Assembly: GCA_038214135.1 (NCBI GenBank)
Contig: JBBQSD010000021.1
Location: forward strand, 1 to 60,350
DNA length: 60,350 bases
Reading direction: 5' to 3'
Source: JANLSE01 sp038214135
Lineage (GTDB): Bacteria > Chloroflexota > Chloroflexia > Chloroflexales > Roseiflexaceae
Shown: positions 42,314 to 52,020 of the stretch, one piece after another
Position numbering within the stretch: position 1 is the first letter of the stretch
Layout of the letters: every line of letters starts with the position of its first letter
Notes under the pieces: model-generated
Told to the model about the DNA's origin: nothing
The model's input: only the letters and a program-made list of their open reading frames with translations
The model's database searches: none
Program-made: the position numbers and the translations under genes

Positions 42314-44557
42314 ATGACCGAGCGGAACATTTATTCCGTCAGTGCGGAAATTGCTGGCCGAACCCTGACACTCGAAAGTGGTCGGTTCGCTGAGCAAGCT
42401 GATGGAGCAGTCGTCGTACGGTACGGCGACACGATGCTGCTGGCCACGGTGGTCGGCTCAAAAGAGGCGCGTGAGGGCATTGATTTCTTCCCGCTGACTG
42501 TCGATTACGAGGAGCGGATGTATGCTGTTGGCAAGATCCCAGGCAGCTTCTTTAAGCGTGAGGGTAGGCCAACCGAGAATGCCATTCTGATTTCACGACT
42601 GACCGACCGCCCATTGCGGCCGCTGTTTCCGGATGGCTATCACAATGAAGTGCAGATCCTGATCACTACTTTCGCGATCGATATGATCAATGACCCAGGC
42701 ATGCTCGCTATTATTGGAGCATCGGCAGCGTTGGCAATCTCCGACATCCCATTCCAGGGGCCTGTTGGCGCAGCGCTGGTTGGCCACATTGATGAGAAGC
42801 TGTTGATCAACCCGGCCATGGGCGATATGTCCGATAGCCGGCTTGACCTGACGGTTGCAGGCACAAAGGAAGCCGTGCTGATGGTTGAGGCCGGCGCACA
42901 CGAACTGACCGAAGAAGAATTGCTGAATGCTGTGATTGAGGGCCATGCAGTCTGCAAGCAGATCTGTGAGCTTCAGGAGCAGTTGGTGGCATTATGCGGC
43001 AAGCCAAAGCGCAAGTTTGCACTACCAGTGATCGATACTTCACTGGAGGATGCGATCAGCACATGGATGGGCAGCCGTTTGAAGGATGCGATCAACAATT
43101 CCGACAAGCAGGCCCGCCAGGATGGAACCGACGCCCTTGAGAAGGATGTTGTCAAACACTTCACCGCCGATGAGCCGGAAGAAGAATTGGCAGCCCGCAC
43201 CCAGGCGGTGAAGAAGGCTTTTGAGAATCTATCGACCGAAGCGATTCGTACGGCGATCCTGGAGCACGGCCAGCGCGTCGATGGCCGTAGCCCGAAGGAT
43301 ATTCGCCCCATTCGGATCGATGTTGGCGTGATTCCACGGGTGCATGGCAGTGGATTATTCCATCGTGGCCAGACACAGGTGCTCTCGATTACCACACTTG
43401 GCTCACCAGGTGATGTTCAGCGTCTTGATGATCTTGGCGTTCAGAAGAGCAAGCGCTATATTCATCACTATAACTTCCCGCCCTATAGCACCGGCGAGGT
43501 CAAACGGATTGGTTCACCCCGCCGCCGTGATATTGGCCATGGTGCATTGGCCGAGCGTTCACTGCTGGCTGTGTTACCGGAACAGCATGATTTCCCCTAC
43601 ACGATCCGGGTCGTGTCGGAGACCCTCTCCTCGAATGGTTCCTCATCGATGGCATCGGTGTGTGGATCGAGCCTGAGCCTGTTGGATGCTGGTGTGCCAT
43701 TGAAGCGGCCAGTTGCCGGTGTGGCGATGGGCCTGATCACTGGTGCCGATGGCAAATGGAAAGTCCTGACCGACATCCAGGGGATTGAGGATCACCTTGG
43801 CGATATGGACTTCAAGGTGGCTGGGACAACCGAAGGCATCACCGGCCTGCAGATGGATATTAAAACCACTGGGATCACCTATGAGATCATGCGGCAGGCC
43901 TTTGCACAGGCTCGTGAGGGCCGATTGTTCATTCTGGATAAAATGAACACGGCGATCCCGACACATCGGGCAGAGATGTCGCTCAGCGCACCCCGGATTG
44001 TCATCATTCAGATCAACCCCGAGAAGATCGGCGCATTGATCGGGCCTGGTGGCAAGACGATTCGTGGCATCATTGAGGAAACGGGTGCCCAGATCGATGT
44101 CGAGGACGATGGCCGGGTGTTCATCACAACCGCCGATGGCGAATCCTCGAAGAGAGCCGTTGCCATCGTCGAATCGCTAACCCGTGAGATCAAGGTTGGC
44201 GATCTATTCCTTGGCAAGGTTGTGCGGATCATGCCATTCGGCGCATTCGTTAACCTGGTTCCTGGGAAGGATGGCATGGTGCATATATCAGAACTCGATG
44301 TTAACCGGGTCGAAAATGTTGAGGATGTCGTCCAGATGGGCGATGAACTCAATGTCATGGTGATTGCGGTTGAGCAGGGCACCGGCAAGATCAGCCTCTC
44401 ACGGCGGGCTATTCTCGCTGGTGAATCGGCGGAAGATCGCCGCGCCGCCGGAGCTGGCCGTGGCATCCGTGATGGCAATGGTGGCAGCCGGCCACCGAAT
44501 GGGGATCGTGGTGGCCGCCCAGGTGGCGACCGGGATCGCCCACGACGGCGACCGTAA
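42314..44557 (+). CDS. pnp: Polyribonucleotide nucleotidyltransferase (PNPase)
   Basis: 747 residues from the ATG after AAGGAAAAGG (MTERNIYSVSAEI). Two RNase PH domains: the first with 'VRYGDTMLLATVVGS' and 'FFKREGRPTENAILISRLTDRPLRPLFP', the second with 'HGSGLFHRGQTQVLSITTLG', 'EVKRIGSPRRRDIGHGALAERSL' and the catalytic Asp region 'GDMDFKVAGTTEGITGLQMDIK'. KH ('KIGALIGPGGKTIRGI') and S1 ('VGDLFLGKVVRIMPFGAFVNLVPGKDGMVHISEL') domains follow, then a Gly/Arg-rich tail ('RPPNGDRGGRPGGDRDRPRRRP'). It degrades RNA 3' to 5' by phosphorolysis. Confidence 0.97.
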   Translation: MTERNIYSVSAEIAGRTLTLESGRFAEQADGAVVVRYGDTMLLATVVGSKEAREGIDFFPLTVDYEERMYAVGKIPGSFFKREGRPTENAILISRLTDRPLRPLFPDGYHNEVQILITTFAIDMINDPGMLAIIGASAALAISDIPFQGPVGAALVGHIDEKLLINPAMGDMSDSRLDLTVAGTKEAVLMVEAGAHELTEEELLNAVIEGHAVCKQICELQEQLVALCGKPKRKFALPVIDTSLEDAISTWMGSRLKDAINNSDKQARQDGTDALEKDVVKHFTADEPEEELAARTQAVKKAFENLSTEAIRTAILEHGQRVDGRSPKDIRPIRIDVGVIPRVHGSGLFHRGQTQVLSITTLGSPGDVQRLDDLGVQKSKRYIHHYNFPPYSTGEVKRIGSPRRRDIGHGALAERSLLAVLPEQHDFPYTIRVVSETLSSNGSSSMASVCGSSLSLLDAGVPLKRPVAGVAMGLITGADGKWKVLTDIQGIEDHLGDMDFKVAGTTEGITGLQMDIKTTGITYEIMRQAFAQAREGRLFILDKMNTAIPTHRAEMSLSAPRIVIIQINPEKIGALIGPGGKTIRGIIEETGAQIDVEDDGRVFITTADGESSKRAVAIVESLTREIKVGDLFLGKVVRIMPFGAFVNLVPGKDGMVHISELDVNRVENVEDVVQMGDELNVMVIAVEQGTGKISLSRRAILAGESAEDRRAAGAGRGIRDGNGGSRPPNGDRGGRPGGDRDRPRRRP

Positions 44558-44573
44558 TTACCTCACCCCCTGA

Positions 44574-44600
44574 CCCCCTCTCCCGGCGTGGGAGAGGGGG
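44574..44600 (+). terminator. Perfect 11-bp hairpin after pnp
   Basis: CCCCCTCTCCC-ggcgt-GGGAGAGGGGG, with CCTCACCCCCTGA before it. It belongs to the dispersed (C)CCTCTCCC/GGGAGAGG family also at 35735, 30280 and 58976. There is no U tract, so termination is only a possible role. Confidence 0.5.
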
Positions 44601-44643
44601 AATTGCTTGTACAAGCTGCCGACTGTCGGGCGGTTCAATAATC

Positions 44644-44672
44644 TTGACAACCAGCGCAAAAACTGCTAGAGT
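44644..44672 (+). promoter_or_regulatory. tRNA-Gly promoter
   Basis: Perfect -35 TTGACA (44644-44649), 17-nt spacer and extended -10 TGCTAGAGT (hexamer 44667-44672). The predicted start is a few nt before the tRNA 5' end. Confidence 0.75.
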
Positions 44673-44682
44673 CAGATGGAAT

Positions 44683-44757
44683 ACGGGAGTGGCGCAATGG
44701 TAGCGCATCTGCTTCCCAAGCAGAGGGCTGCGAGTTCGAATCTCGTCTCCCGTACCA
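44683..44757 (+). tRNA. tRNA-Gly (anticodon CCC)
   Basis: 75 nt including an encoded CCA. Acceptor stem ACGGGAG/CTCCCGT, anticodon arm TCTGC-TTCCCAA-GCAGA giving anticodon CCC, T arm with GTTCGAAT, discriminator A. It reads GGG codons. Confidence 0.95.
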
Positions 44758-44771
44758 CATAGAGTAAACAA

Positions 44772-44810
44772 ACACTGTTCTTCGGGAGCAATTCCGGGAA
44801 CAGTGTTTTT
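44772..44810 (+). terminator. Rho-independent terminator of the tRNA gene
   Basis: Stem ACACTGTTC/GAACAGTGT (44772-44780, 44798-44806), with an inner 17-nt region that can pair further (CGGG/CCGG-like), then TTTT. It begins 15 nt after the tRNA. Confidence 0.9.
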
Positions 44811-45085
44811 GTGTTCAGTCATGCGTGCAACATAGCCCGCTCCGATTGCGCCGATCAGCGTGCGTGTGTTGGTCAGCGCAGCACTGGCGGCACGAATCGA
44901 CCAACTTCCGATCCTGAGAGTGCCATCCCTTGGCATGCGTGTTTATGAAGGCAGTATCTGCCCAAAAACCGGGTGCAGGTAGTGCTCAATAGCTAGCCCT
45001 TCCAACAAGCCGTGCGCAAGTTGCGCCAGAGATAACCGGCCAACCATTCGATATCCGCTTTCAGCAGGCTGGGTGGGGCCGCAGG

Positions 45086-45469
45086 ATGAATGGCAAGGGC
45101 AGCGCCCGTTTCGATACGGATGCATTGGTCGTTGAGGGCTGGCTGACGCCCCACCCACTGGTGCAGATTGCCGTTGTGCTGGTGGTGACGATCACACCAA
45201 TTGTGCTATTTGGTTTTGGACTTGGTCTCATTCCAGCGCTGATCATCGCCTACTACCTTGGCCGCAAGAAGGTCACATTCAGCATTGCCTATATTGGGGT
45301 GCGAGATCTCAAGATGAAGGGCTGTGTTGCCAGCTTTTCGACCCCATCAGGCCCGCCCAGTAAGGTGTCCTTTGCAACTGCACAATCCGATGGTGAGCGG
45401 CTGTACCGCGAAATGCAGCTCCATGTACCAGCTGCGCTGCAGGCCATAATGCCGCTCACTATTGCATAA
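45086..45469 (+). CDS. Hypothetical membrane protein
   Basis: 127 residues. A hydrophobic hairpin occupies about residues 26-57 ('VQIAVVLVVTITPIVLFGFGLGLIPALIIAYYLG'), followed by a soluble C-terminal half with 'VTFSIAYIGVRDLKMKGCVASF'. The ribosome-binding site is weak (GCAGG). No family recognised. It is followed by a truncated remnant and the NERD gene on the same strand. Confidence 0.6.
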   Translation: MNGKGSARFDTDALVVEGWLTPHPLVQIAVVLVVTITPIVLFGFGLGLIPALIIAYYLGRKKVTFSIAYIGVRDLKMKGCVASFSTPSGPPSKVSFATAQSDGERLYREMQLHVPAALQAIMPLTIA

Positions 45470-45494
45470 TAAGGGAGAGGGAAAGGCCATTGCT

Positions 45495-45554
45495 ATGCCT
45501 GAAGCTGAAGATATCGCCAATCAGCGCGAGCTTCTCGCCGCATCCCGACAGTAG
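45495..45554 (+). pseudogene. Truncated N-terminus of an effector-associated-domain protein
   Basis: An ATG with a good AAAGG ribosome-binding site opens a frame of only 19 codons, 'MPEAEDIANQRELLAASRQ', then TAG. The phrase 'EDIANQRELLA' resembles the first residues of Chloroflexota proteins that start with a small helical domain ('ELLATHRRTLAHYLRQQA') ahead of NACHT, caspase or similar modules. I infer a decayed gene. It could also be a chance mini-ORF. Confidence 0.4.
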
Positions 45555-45589
45555 CCAACTGCGCAGGGGCATTATCTGAAAGGGCGCTT

Positions 45590-46291
45590 ATGGCTCGTCA
45601 ACTCCAGCAACTTGCAACCGTCCAGGCTGCTTTTGCTGCACGCATCCAACAGAAAGTCGCTGATCGGCGCGAAGAAGTTCAGGATCGTGCAGAAGATGTC
45701 CCATTGGTGGGATGGTTGCTCAAACCAATCGCTGGCTTCTTCTTCGATCTGAACGAAGGCAGCAACACCCGCAAGGGCGAGCGGGGCGAAGAAAGTGTCC
45801 TTGAGTCGCTGCTGCGCGGCCTCCCTGCGACTTGGCTCATCTTCCATAATGTGGTTGTCGAGCCCCAGCCTGATGACTTTGCCCAGATCGATCTGCTGGC
45901 GATTAGTTATGCTGGCGTGTTTCTGATCGAAACCAAAGCATGGCAGGGATCATTCAAGGCGTACCATGACAACTGGCAGATCCAGGTAGGGAGACAATGG
46001 AACAAGGTCGATAGCCCAACCACACAGGTGCAGCGCCAGATGCGGAAGCTTATACAATGGCTTGATCAACACCGATTACCAAACCCACGGCCTGCCGATG
46101 GCTGGATCATGCCAACGGTGGTGTTTACCCAGGCACAGTGGCTGAGTGTGAAGCAATGCTCAGTCAATGTTTTTGATGGCCAACGTGCGTTGGTCGCCTT
46201 TCTGAAATCCCAGCCAGAGGGTGTCCTGACGGCACCCCAGATCAATCAGCTGTGCGACCTGATTGTTCGTTCGCCAGCGCCCGGTTCATAG
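45590..46291 (+). CDS. NERD domain (nuclease-related) protein
   Basis: 233 residues. The first 60 form an amphipathic helix and a short hydrophobic stretch ('PLVGWLLKPIAGFFFDLNEG'). The NERD core starts at 'KGERGEESVLESLLRGLPATWLIFHNVVV' (Glu67) and continues 'DDFAQIDLLAISYAGVFLIETKAWQGSF', with Asp101, Glu114 and Lys116 forming the PD-(D/E)xK-type site. No helicase or kinase domain is fused, so this is a stand-alone NERD. The ribosome-binding site is AAGGG. A DNA-processing role is likely from the family; the target is unknown. Confidence 0.88.
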   Translation: MARQLQQLATVQAAFAARIQQKVADRREEVQDRAEDVPLVGWLLKPIAGFFFDLNEGSNTRKGERGEESVLESLLRGLPATWLIFHNVVVEPQPDDFAQIDLLAISYAGVFLIETKAWQGSFKAYHDNWQIQVGRQWNKVDSPTTQVQRQMRKLIQWLDQHRLPNPRPADGWIMPTVVFTQAQWLSVKQCSVNVFDGQRALVAFLKSQPEGVLTAPQINQLCDLIVRSPAPGS

Positions 46292-46336
46292 CGATTGGTT
46301 GCTATGTCGCAAATTCACGCACAAACGCAACAATCT

Positions 46337-46492
46337 CTAATCGCTGGCTGCATGTTGCAGATCAACTGAGCTCATGGTTGTTTCAAGGTGTGTGAGCGCA
46401 CCAGCCCAATCTTGGCGTAGCCGCCTTTGTAGACCGGCTTCACAATATAATTGGGCTCTGGCATCATGTGGCTCGTTTTCTTCTGAAAAAAA
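46337..46492 (-). pseudogene. Possible decayed TPR fragment
   Basis: An open minus-strand frame without a start, closed by a stop on each side, reads '...ARAQLYCEAGLQRRLRQDWAGALTHLETTM'. The helix-turn-helix spacing and the A, L, Y, G and A positions resemble a tetratricopeptide repeat. The 500-nt gap 46292-46791 contains no other supported gene. Weak evidence. Confidence 0.25.
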
Positions 46493-46652
46493 CTATCGTT
46501 CCTCACAGAGGAGCTTACCGCTGATCGAACTATTCTGGAAGGTTGACTTGATCACCCAGAGCTGCATCAAAGTTGATGCCGCCGAATACTATTCGTTATC
46601 GAATTGATCCACTCTCTGCCCTACGATCTACCAATTCTTGCATATGATTACT

Positions 46653-46731
46653 CTAGCAGTCTGTCCAATTTCTATGCCGGGTTCAATGGCACGGTTATGA
46701 TTCGCAGGGACGCGATATAGGGCGTCCGTAC
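46653..46731. mobile_element. Truncated MITE-like element
   Basis: Left end CTAGCAGTCTGTC (46653-46665) matches the terminal repeat of the element at 37314, and the inner palindrome CAGGGACGCGATATAGGGCG (from 46705) is a diverged copy of its core, followed by TCCGTACAG. The right terminal repeat is missing. Confidence 0.55.
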
Positions 46732-46791
46732 AGCCTATCAAATATGCAGGGTTGGGGCACATCGTGCCGCTTTAGCACTCCAGAGGTATCC

Positions 46792-49700
46792 ATGCATCGA
46801 TTCATATGCCTCCATTTGTTGCTCCTGGTATTAGCACTCTGCGGAACTCCAACACTTCATGCACAGCAACAAGTGCCACCATCAAACTCACTTAGCACGC
46901 CGGTATCGCTTCGATTCAAGCATCTAACCACCGAATCGGGCCTGCCAAGCAATCACGTCGAAGCAATCATGCGCGATACACAGGGCTTCATGTGGTTTGG
47001 CACCTGGGAAGGGCTCGTGCGCTATGATGGCTACCACTACGAGATATTTCGCTCGCTGCCAGGTAACCCAAACTCACTCAGCAATGATCTCGTGACGGCC
47101 CTGTATGAAGATCGTCAGGGCATCATCTGGATCGGGACACGCGATGGCGGCCTGAACCGTTTTGATCCAATACGCCAATCATTCTCACGGATTGAGGCTG
47201 GCCCTGGCCAAGCCCGGATCAATTCGATCAGTGCCCTGGCAGAAGATCAAGACGGTAATCTATGGGCTGGCGGTAGTGGCTCAGTGCTGAACCGCCTCGA
47301 TCCAACAACAAACACGCTCACACCATATCAACTCAATAGCTGCAAACGGCCAGCCGGGCGCATTCGTACGATCCTGGTTGATAGCCAGAATCATGCGCTG
47401 TGGCTTGCGGCAAGCCTCCTGGTGCGTTTCGATACCCACACCGGTCAATCAACTTGCCTTGATCTGCAAGATACTGTGGCAGGGAAATCCGAGACGAACA
47501 TCCAGATCTCGCAGGTGAACGATATCCTGTTTGATCATCCTGGAGCGCTGTGGATCGGCAGTAGTGCCGGTTTGTACCATATGGACACTGCCACCCAAAC
47601 GTTCAAGCGCTTCCTCCCAGAACGCCATGCTCCACAGGCAACTCAGGCCACTACTACCAACACGAACGCTCAACCAGCGCTCGATATTAACGTCATGCAT
47701 CGTGATACGAGTGGGCGGCTGTGGCTTGGCTCGGGGCGGGAACAAGGGCTGTTTGTGTTCGATCCCCAGGCAAAACGCTTCATTGCACACTATACGAATG
47801 ATCCCGCCAACCCGGATAGCTTTCATAACGATGCAATCTGGGCGATCAGCGAAAGCCCCAAGGGCCTGATTTGGATTGGTACGGCCAGTAGTGGCATCGA
47901 CATGCTCGATCTGCCCCAGACCCAGTTTGCCTTCTATCGGCGCGACCCAACCAACCCCGATACTGTTTCCGGCCAGAGCCTGCACGCCATGTATCAACAA
48001 CCAGATGGCATGCTCTGGGTGGGCACGGTCAATGGCTTGCTACGCATGGATCTGCGTGATGGCTCGCTGAAGAAGTTTTGGTACCGCGATACTATATCGC
48101 CGCCACTTCCACCCGAGGCGCTGAAAATCTCCACGATCTATCCCGATTCGCAGGGTGGGCTGTGGTTTGATGGTGTCGATGGACTCTATCACTTTGATCG
48201 GCAGAGCCAGACATTCCAGGCCTACCCGCTCCCCGAACAGCCCACAAATTCCGGGCCACCAACTGAGTTCTGGGGGTTAGCACAGGATCGCGACCAATCG
48301 CTGTGGCTGCTGACCAACAAGCAGATCTATCACTTTGATGCGGCCAAGCGCCAGTTCGACTCAACCTATCCGATCCATACAGACACCCATACTGGCAGGG
48401 CACGGGCGCTAGCAATCGACAAGCAGGGTGAACTGTGGGTTGCCGGCGATGGCTTCCTCAGCCATTTTGATCGGGTTGCCAAGCGCTTCAATAGCTATTA
48501 TCACAATCCCAGCGATCCGGTATCGCTGCCCAACCTTGCGTTCACCCAGATTCATGATGATGGGCAGGGCTATTTCTGGCTTGTCAGCACTGGCGGTTTG
48601 CTACGCCTCGAACGGGCCACCAATGCCTATAAGATCTATACCCAGGCCAATGGGCTACCATCGAATAACCTCCGCAATCTGCTTCAGGATCGCCATGGAA
48701 TGCTGTGGATCAGCACATCAAACGGGCTTGCACGCATCGATCCACGCACCGAATCCATCCAGACCTACGATATCAGCGATGGTATTCAGGGCAACGATTT
48801 TAATGCCTTTGCCATATATCAGAATCAACAGGGCCTGCTGTTCTTTGGTGGAACCCAAGGCCTGACGATCTTCGACCCTGATCGGATTGTTGAGAATGCC
48901 GAACAGCCTGCTGTGGTATTGACAAGTGTGCAGATCTTTAATCAGCCAATCCCGATTGGCGAACAATCGCCACTACACGCCCCGATCTGGGATACTCGCG
49001 AACTGCTGCTCAACTATAATCAGAATATGCTCTCGTTCGAGTTCGCTGCACTCAGTTATGCCGCGCCCGAACATAGCCGGTATCGCTATATGATGGAAGG
49101 GCTGGACGCTCAATGGATCAATGCCACCAGCCAGCAGCGCCATGCATCATATAGCAATCTGCGGCCAGGCACCTATACCTTTCGTGTGCAGGGCACCAAC
49201 GATGATGGAATCTGGAGCGATCAGACAGTAGCACTGCAGATCACTATTCAGCCGCCGTGGTGGGAAACATGGCTGTTCCGCATGCTGGCATTCACGGCGA
49301 TTGTCACCCTTCTGATCGGCGCTATTCGCTGGCGTGTGTACGCGATTGAGCAACGCAACCAATTACTTGAGCGCCTGGTTGCACAACGAACCGCTGATCT
49401 GGCGATTGCCAAAGAGCAGGCCGAATCGGCAAGCCAGGCCAAGAGTGAGTTTCTTTCTAACATGAGCCACGAGCTACGAACGCCCCTGAATGGAATCCTT
49501 GGCTATACCCAGATCCTGCAACGCCAGCCAGGCCTGAACTCGATCCAACACGATGGCCTGCGAACAATCCACGAGAGTGGAAGGCACCTGTTAACGCTGA
49601 TCAACGATGTGCTCGATCTAGCCAAGATCGAGGCACGCAAGTTCGAACTGACATCCCAACCGCTACAGATTAATTCCTTCCTGGAAGGTATTATCGGTAT

Positions 49701-50868
49701 TATGTCGATGTCGGCCCGCCAGAAGGGCATTCGCTTCATCTATGAGCCAGGGCTGGATCTGCCGCAGATCATCAGAACCGATGAAAAACGCCTGCGCCAG
49801 GTATTAATCAACCTGTTGGGCAATGCGATCAAATTTACCGAGCGCGGCAGTGTCACATTGCGTGTTTCGGTTATTCGGCCAGCCAGCCAGCCACCCGAAA
49901 CACCGCCTGGCGAATGCATACTGCGCTTTGAGATTGAGGATACCGGCATCGGGATTGCGCCAGATCAGTGTGAACGGATCTTCCAGCCATTCGAACAATC
50001 AGGTGCTGCCCAGCAACGATCCGCTGGAACAGGGCTTGGCCTGGCGATCAGCCAGCAACTCGTTCAGCATATGGGCGGGCACATCTCGCTGCGCAGCACA
50101 ATCGGCCAGGGCAGCACATTCTGGTTTAATCTGAGCATGCCGGTACTGGCGAACACGGCACTGCCACCCAATCCACCAATAACGACAATTATTTCTGGCT
50201 ACTATGGCCGGCGCAGGAAGATCCTGGTCGTTGATGATCACCGTGCGAATCGCATGGTGCTGCTGAGCCTATTGGAACCGCTTGGCTTCGATATTACACT
50301 GGCGACAAATGGACACGAAGGCATTGAGCAGGCTCGTGCCACGCGCCCGGATCTCATATTTATGGATCTGGTGATGCCGGTCATGATGGGCTTTGAGGCA
50401 GTCCCAGCTATTCGCAGCATTCCTGAATTGGCCAATATCCCAATTATTGTCGTTTCGGCCAGCGTGCTGGAGATGGATCGCGAACAGAGCCTACGGGTTG
50501 GCTGTGATGGCTTCCTCACAAAGCCAATCGATGCAGAAGCCGTCCTCGCCGAAGTTCATAACCATCTCTTCGTCGAATGGCAGTATGAAGAACGCAGTGT
50601 GCCACATGTCGATCACCCTGCAACTGATCGGCCAGCACCGATCATCATACCGCCATCCGAGGCGCTCACGGCATTGTATGAACAGGCTCGCTTTGGCAAC
50701 ATGGAACGGATATTGCAGCATCTGTGTCGCCTGGAACAACAAGCGCCCGAGTATTCGGCCTTCGCTCAGCAGATCGCCCAATTGGCTAAAAGCTTCGAGG
50801 ATGAACAGATTCTGAAACTGCTCCAACACTATCTCGCCCAAACAACAGATTCGACGACTGTAGTATAA
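46792..50868 (+). CDS. Hybrid two-component sensor kinase with periplasmic propeller
   Basis: 1358 residues from the ATG after AGAGGT. A signal/anchor (residues 1-24) precedes about 700 residues of Reg_prop propeller repeats ('SLSNDLVTALYEDRQGIIWIGTRDGGLNRFDP' and similar). A Y_Y_Y domain ('YRYMMEGLDAQWI...YSNLRPGTYTFRVQGTNDDGIWS') and a transmembrane helix (about 827-845) follow, then a HisKA domain with His893 ('SNMSHELRTPLNGILG'), HATPase_c ('LLGNAIKFTERG', 'DTGIGIAPDQCERIFQPFEQ', 'GTGLGLAIS'), a receiver with Asp1192 ('LIFMDLVMP') and an 80-residue helical tail. This layout matches HTCS-like sensors, but without the AraC output domain. The output probably goes through the REC-GGDEF protein encoded 170 nt downstream. 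Confidence 0.92.
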   Translation: MHRFICLHLLLLVLALCGTPTLHAQQQVPPSNSLSTPVSLRFKHLTTESGLPSNHVEAIMRDTQGFMWFGTWEGLVRYDGYHYEIFRSLPGNPNSLSNDLVTALYEDRQGIIWIGTRDGGLNRFDPIRQSFSRIEAGPGQARINSISALAEDQDGNLWAGGSGSVLNRLDPTTNTLTPYQLNSCKRPAGRIRTILVDSQNHALWLAASLLVRFDTHTGQSTCLDLQDTVAGKSETNIQISQVNDILFDHPGALWIGSSAGLYHMDTATQTFKRFLPERHAPQATQATTTNTNAQPALDINVMHRDTSGRLWLGSGREQGLFVFDPQAKRFIAHYTNDPANPDSFHNDAIWAISESPKGLIWIGTASSGIDMLDLPQTQFAFYRRDPTNPDTVSGQSLHAMYQQPDGMLWVGTVNGLLRMDLRDGSLKKFWYRDTISPPLPPEALKISTIYPDSQGGLWFDGVDGLYHFDRQSQTFQAYPLPEQPTNSGPPTEFWGLAQDRDQSLWLLTNKQIYHFDAAKRQFDSTYPIHTDTHTGRARALAIDKQGELWVAGDGFLSHFDRVAKRFNSYYHNPSDPVSLPNLAFTQIHDDGQGYFWLVSTGGLLRLERATNAYKIYTQANGLPSNNLRNLLQDRHGMLWISTSNGLARIDPRTESIQTYDISDGIQGNDFNAFAIYQNQQGLLFFGGTQGLTIFDPDRIVENAEQPAVVLTSVQIFNQPIPIGEQSPLHAPIWDTRELLLNYNQNMLSFEFAALSYAAPEHSRYRYMMEGLDAQWINATSQQRHASYSNLRPGTYTFRVQGTNDDGIWSDQTVALQITIQPPWWETWLFRMLAFTAIVTLLIGAIRWRVYAIEQRNQLLERLVAQRTADLAIAKEQAESASQAKSEFLSNMSHELRTPLNGILGYTQILQRQPGLNSIQHDGLRTIHESGRHLLTLINDVLDLAKIEARKFELTSQPLQINSFLEGIIGIMSMSARQKGIRFIYEPGLDLPQIIRTDEKRLRQVLINLLGNAIKFTERGSVTLRVSVIRPASQPPETPPGECILRFEIEDTGIGIAPDQCERIFQPFEQSGAAQQRSAGTGLGLAISQQLVQHMGGHISLRSTIGQGSTFWFNLSMPVLANTALPPNPPITTIISGYYGRRRKILVVDDHRANRMVLLSLLEPLGFDITLATNGHEGIEQARATRPDLIFMDLVMPVMMGFEAVPAIRSIPELANIPIIVVSASVLEMDREQSLRVGCDGFLTKPIDAEAVLAEVHNHLFVEWQYEERSVPHVDHPATDRPAPIIIPPSEALTALYEQARFGNMERILQHLCRLEQQAPEYSAFAQQIAQLAKSFEDEQILKLLQHYLAQTTDSTTVV

Positions 50869-50944
50869 GGGATACCCTTGGCATGTTATTCTGAATGTTA
50901 CGTATGTTTTCGGCATGACACGTTCCACGACCGGCCATGATCGT

Positions 50945-51007
50945 TGGGGCGGTTCGCGAACCGCCCGCTTGGCCCGTCATAGTAGGCGGTTCACGAACCG
51001 CCCCTAC
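50945..51007. repeat. Double REP-like palindrome
   Basis: GGGGCGGTTCGCGAACCGCCC and GGCGGTTCACGAACCGCCCC, separated by 16-18 nt, lie in the gap between kinase and cyclase genes. Same family as the array at 49-156, but with an unrelated spacer. The transcript would form two strong hairpins. Confidence 0.85.
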
Positions 51008-51038
51008 CTGCATCCTGTACCAGCCATAACATAGGTCT

Positions 51039-52010
51039 ATGACAATGACAGAACGAATGCCGGCGACCATCCTGATTATCGATGATACCAGCACCAATCT
51101 GAAAGTGGCCGTCGAACATCTCCGTGCTGCCCATGTCGATATTCTGACTGCGCGCACCGGCGAGGCCGGGATCGAGCGTGCATGCCTGGCCCAGCCAGAT
51201 CTGATCCTGTTGGATGTCCAGATGCCAGGAATCGATGGCTTTGAAACCTGCCGACGCCTCAAAGCAGATGATCGCACCAAACACATTCCAGTGATCTTCA
51301 TGACGGTACTCACCACAATTGAGGATAAACTGCATGGATTTGCGGCAGGCGGCGTTGATTATGTCTCAAAACCATTTCAGATCGAGGAATTATTGGCCCG
51401 CGTTCATACGCATCTGACGATCTACCAGTTGCAGCGCGAGCTGCACACCGAGATTCGTAATCACCAGAAGACCGAGGCGGCGCTGCGTAAGGCCAATTTC
51501 GAACTAGAACGGCTTGCTGTTCTGGATGAACTCACCCAGGTTGCCAACCGGCGGCGCTTCGATCAGTACCTCCAGTTGCAATGGCAATCACCCACACCAT
51601 CGATACTGAGCCTACTCCTGTGTGATATCGATTATTTTAAGCACTATAACGATTACTATGGCCATCAGCGCGGCGATTCATGCCTGCACATGATCGCACA
51701 GGCAATCAATCGTGCAGTCGGGCATGCTGCCGATCTCGTGGCGCGCTATGGCGGCGAGGAGTTTGCGGTGATTCTGCCATCCACGGATCTAGCGGGAGCA
51801 CTGCGTGTTGCCGAGGCGATCCGCAGCGAGATCCGCACACTCGCCATCGCACACGCCGCCTCACCGATCAATAATAGTGTGACAATCAGCATCGGTGCCG
51901 CGAGTAGCACCCCAGTTGCGGCGACAACACCAGTTGGCTTGATCCACGCGGCTGATTCGGCCTTGTATGCAGCCAAACGGCAGGGCCGCAATTGCGTGAT
52001 CAGTGGATAA
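51039..52010 (+). CDS. Response regulator diguanylate cyclase (REC-GGDEF)
   Basis: 323 residues; the start may be 51039 or the ATG two codons later. The receiver has phospho-acceptor Asp59 ('LILLDVQMPGIDG') and 'KPF' (111-113). A short coiled coil (about 125-160) links to a GGDEF domain with intact 'GGEEF' (238-242) and 'DELTQVANRRRFD'. The inhibitory RxxD site expected just before is 'HAAD' here, so product inhibition is probably lost. It makes c-di-GMP and is likely driven by the kinase encoded upstream. Confidence 0.93.
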   Translation: MTMTERMPATILIIDDTSTNLKVAVEHLRAAHVDILTARTGEAGIERACLAQPDLILLDVQMPGIDGFETCRRLKADDRTKHIPVIFMTVLTTIEDKLHGFAAGGVDYVSKPFQIEELLARVHTHLTIYQLQRELHTEIRNHQKTEAALRKANFELERLAVLDELTQVANRRRFDQYLQLQWQSPTPSILSLLLCDIDYFKHYNDYYGHQRGDSCLHMIAQAINRAVGHAADLVARYGGEEFAVILPSTDLAGALRVAEAIRSEIRTLAIAHAASPINNSVTISIGAASSTPVAATTPVGLIHAADSALYAAKRQGRNCVISG

Positions 52011-52020
52011 TCGCCCATCG

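Noticed and set aside
44943..45158. Minus-strand frame whose end ('LAQLAHGLLEGLAIEHYL') recalls a TetR C-terminus
   Set aside because: Only about 35 residues look protein-like and it overlaps the better-supported membrane protein gene on the plus strand; similarity too thin to call.
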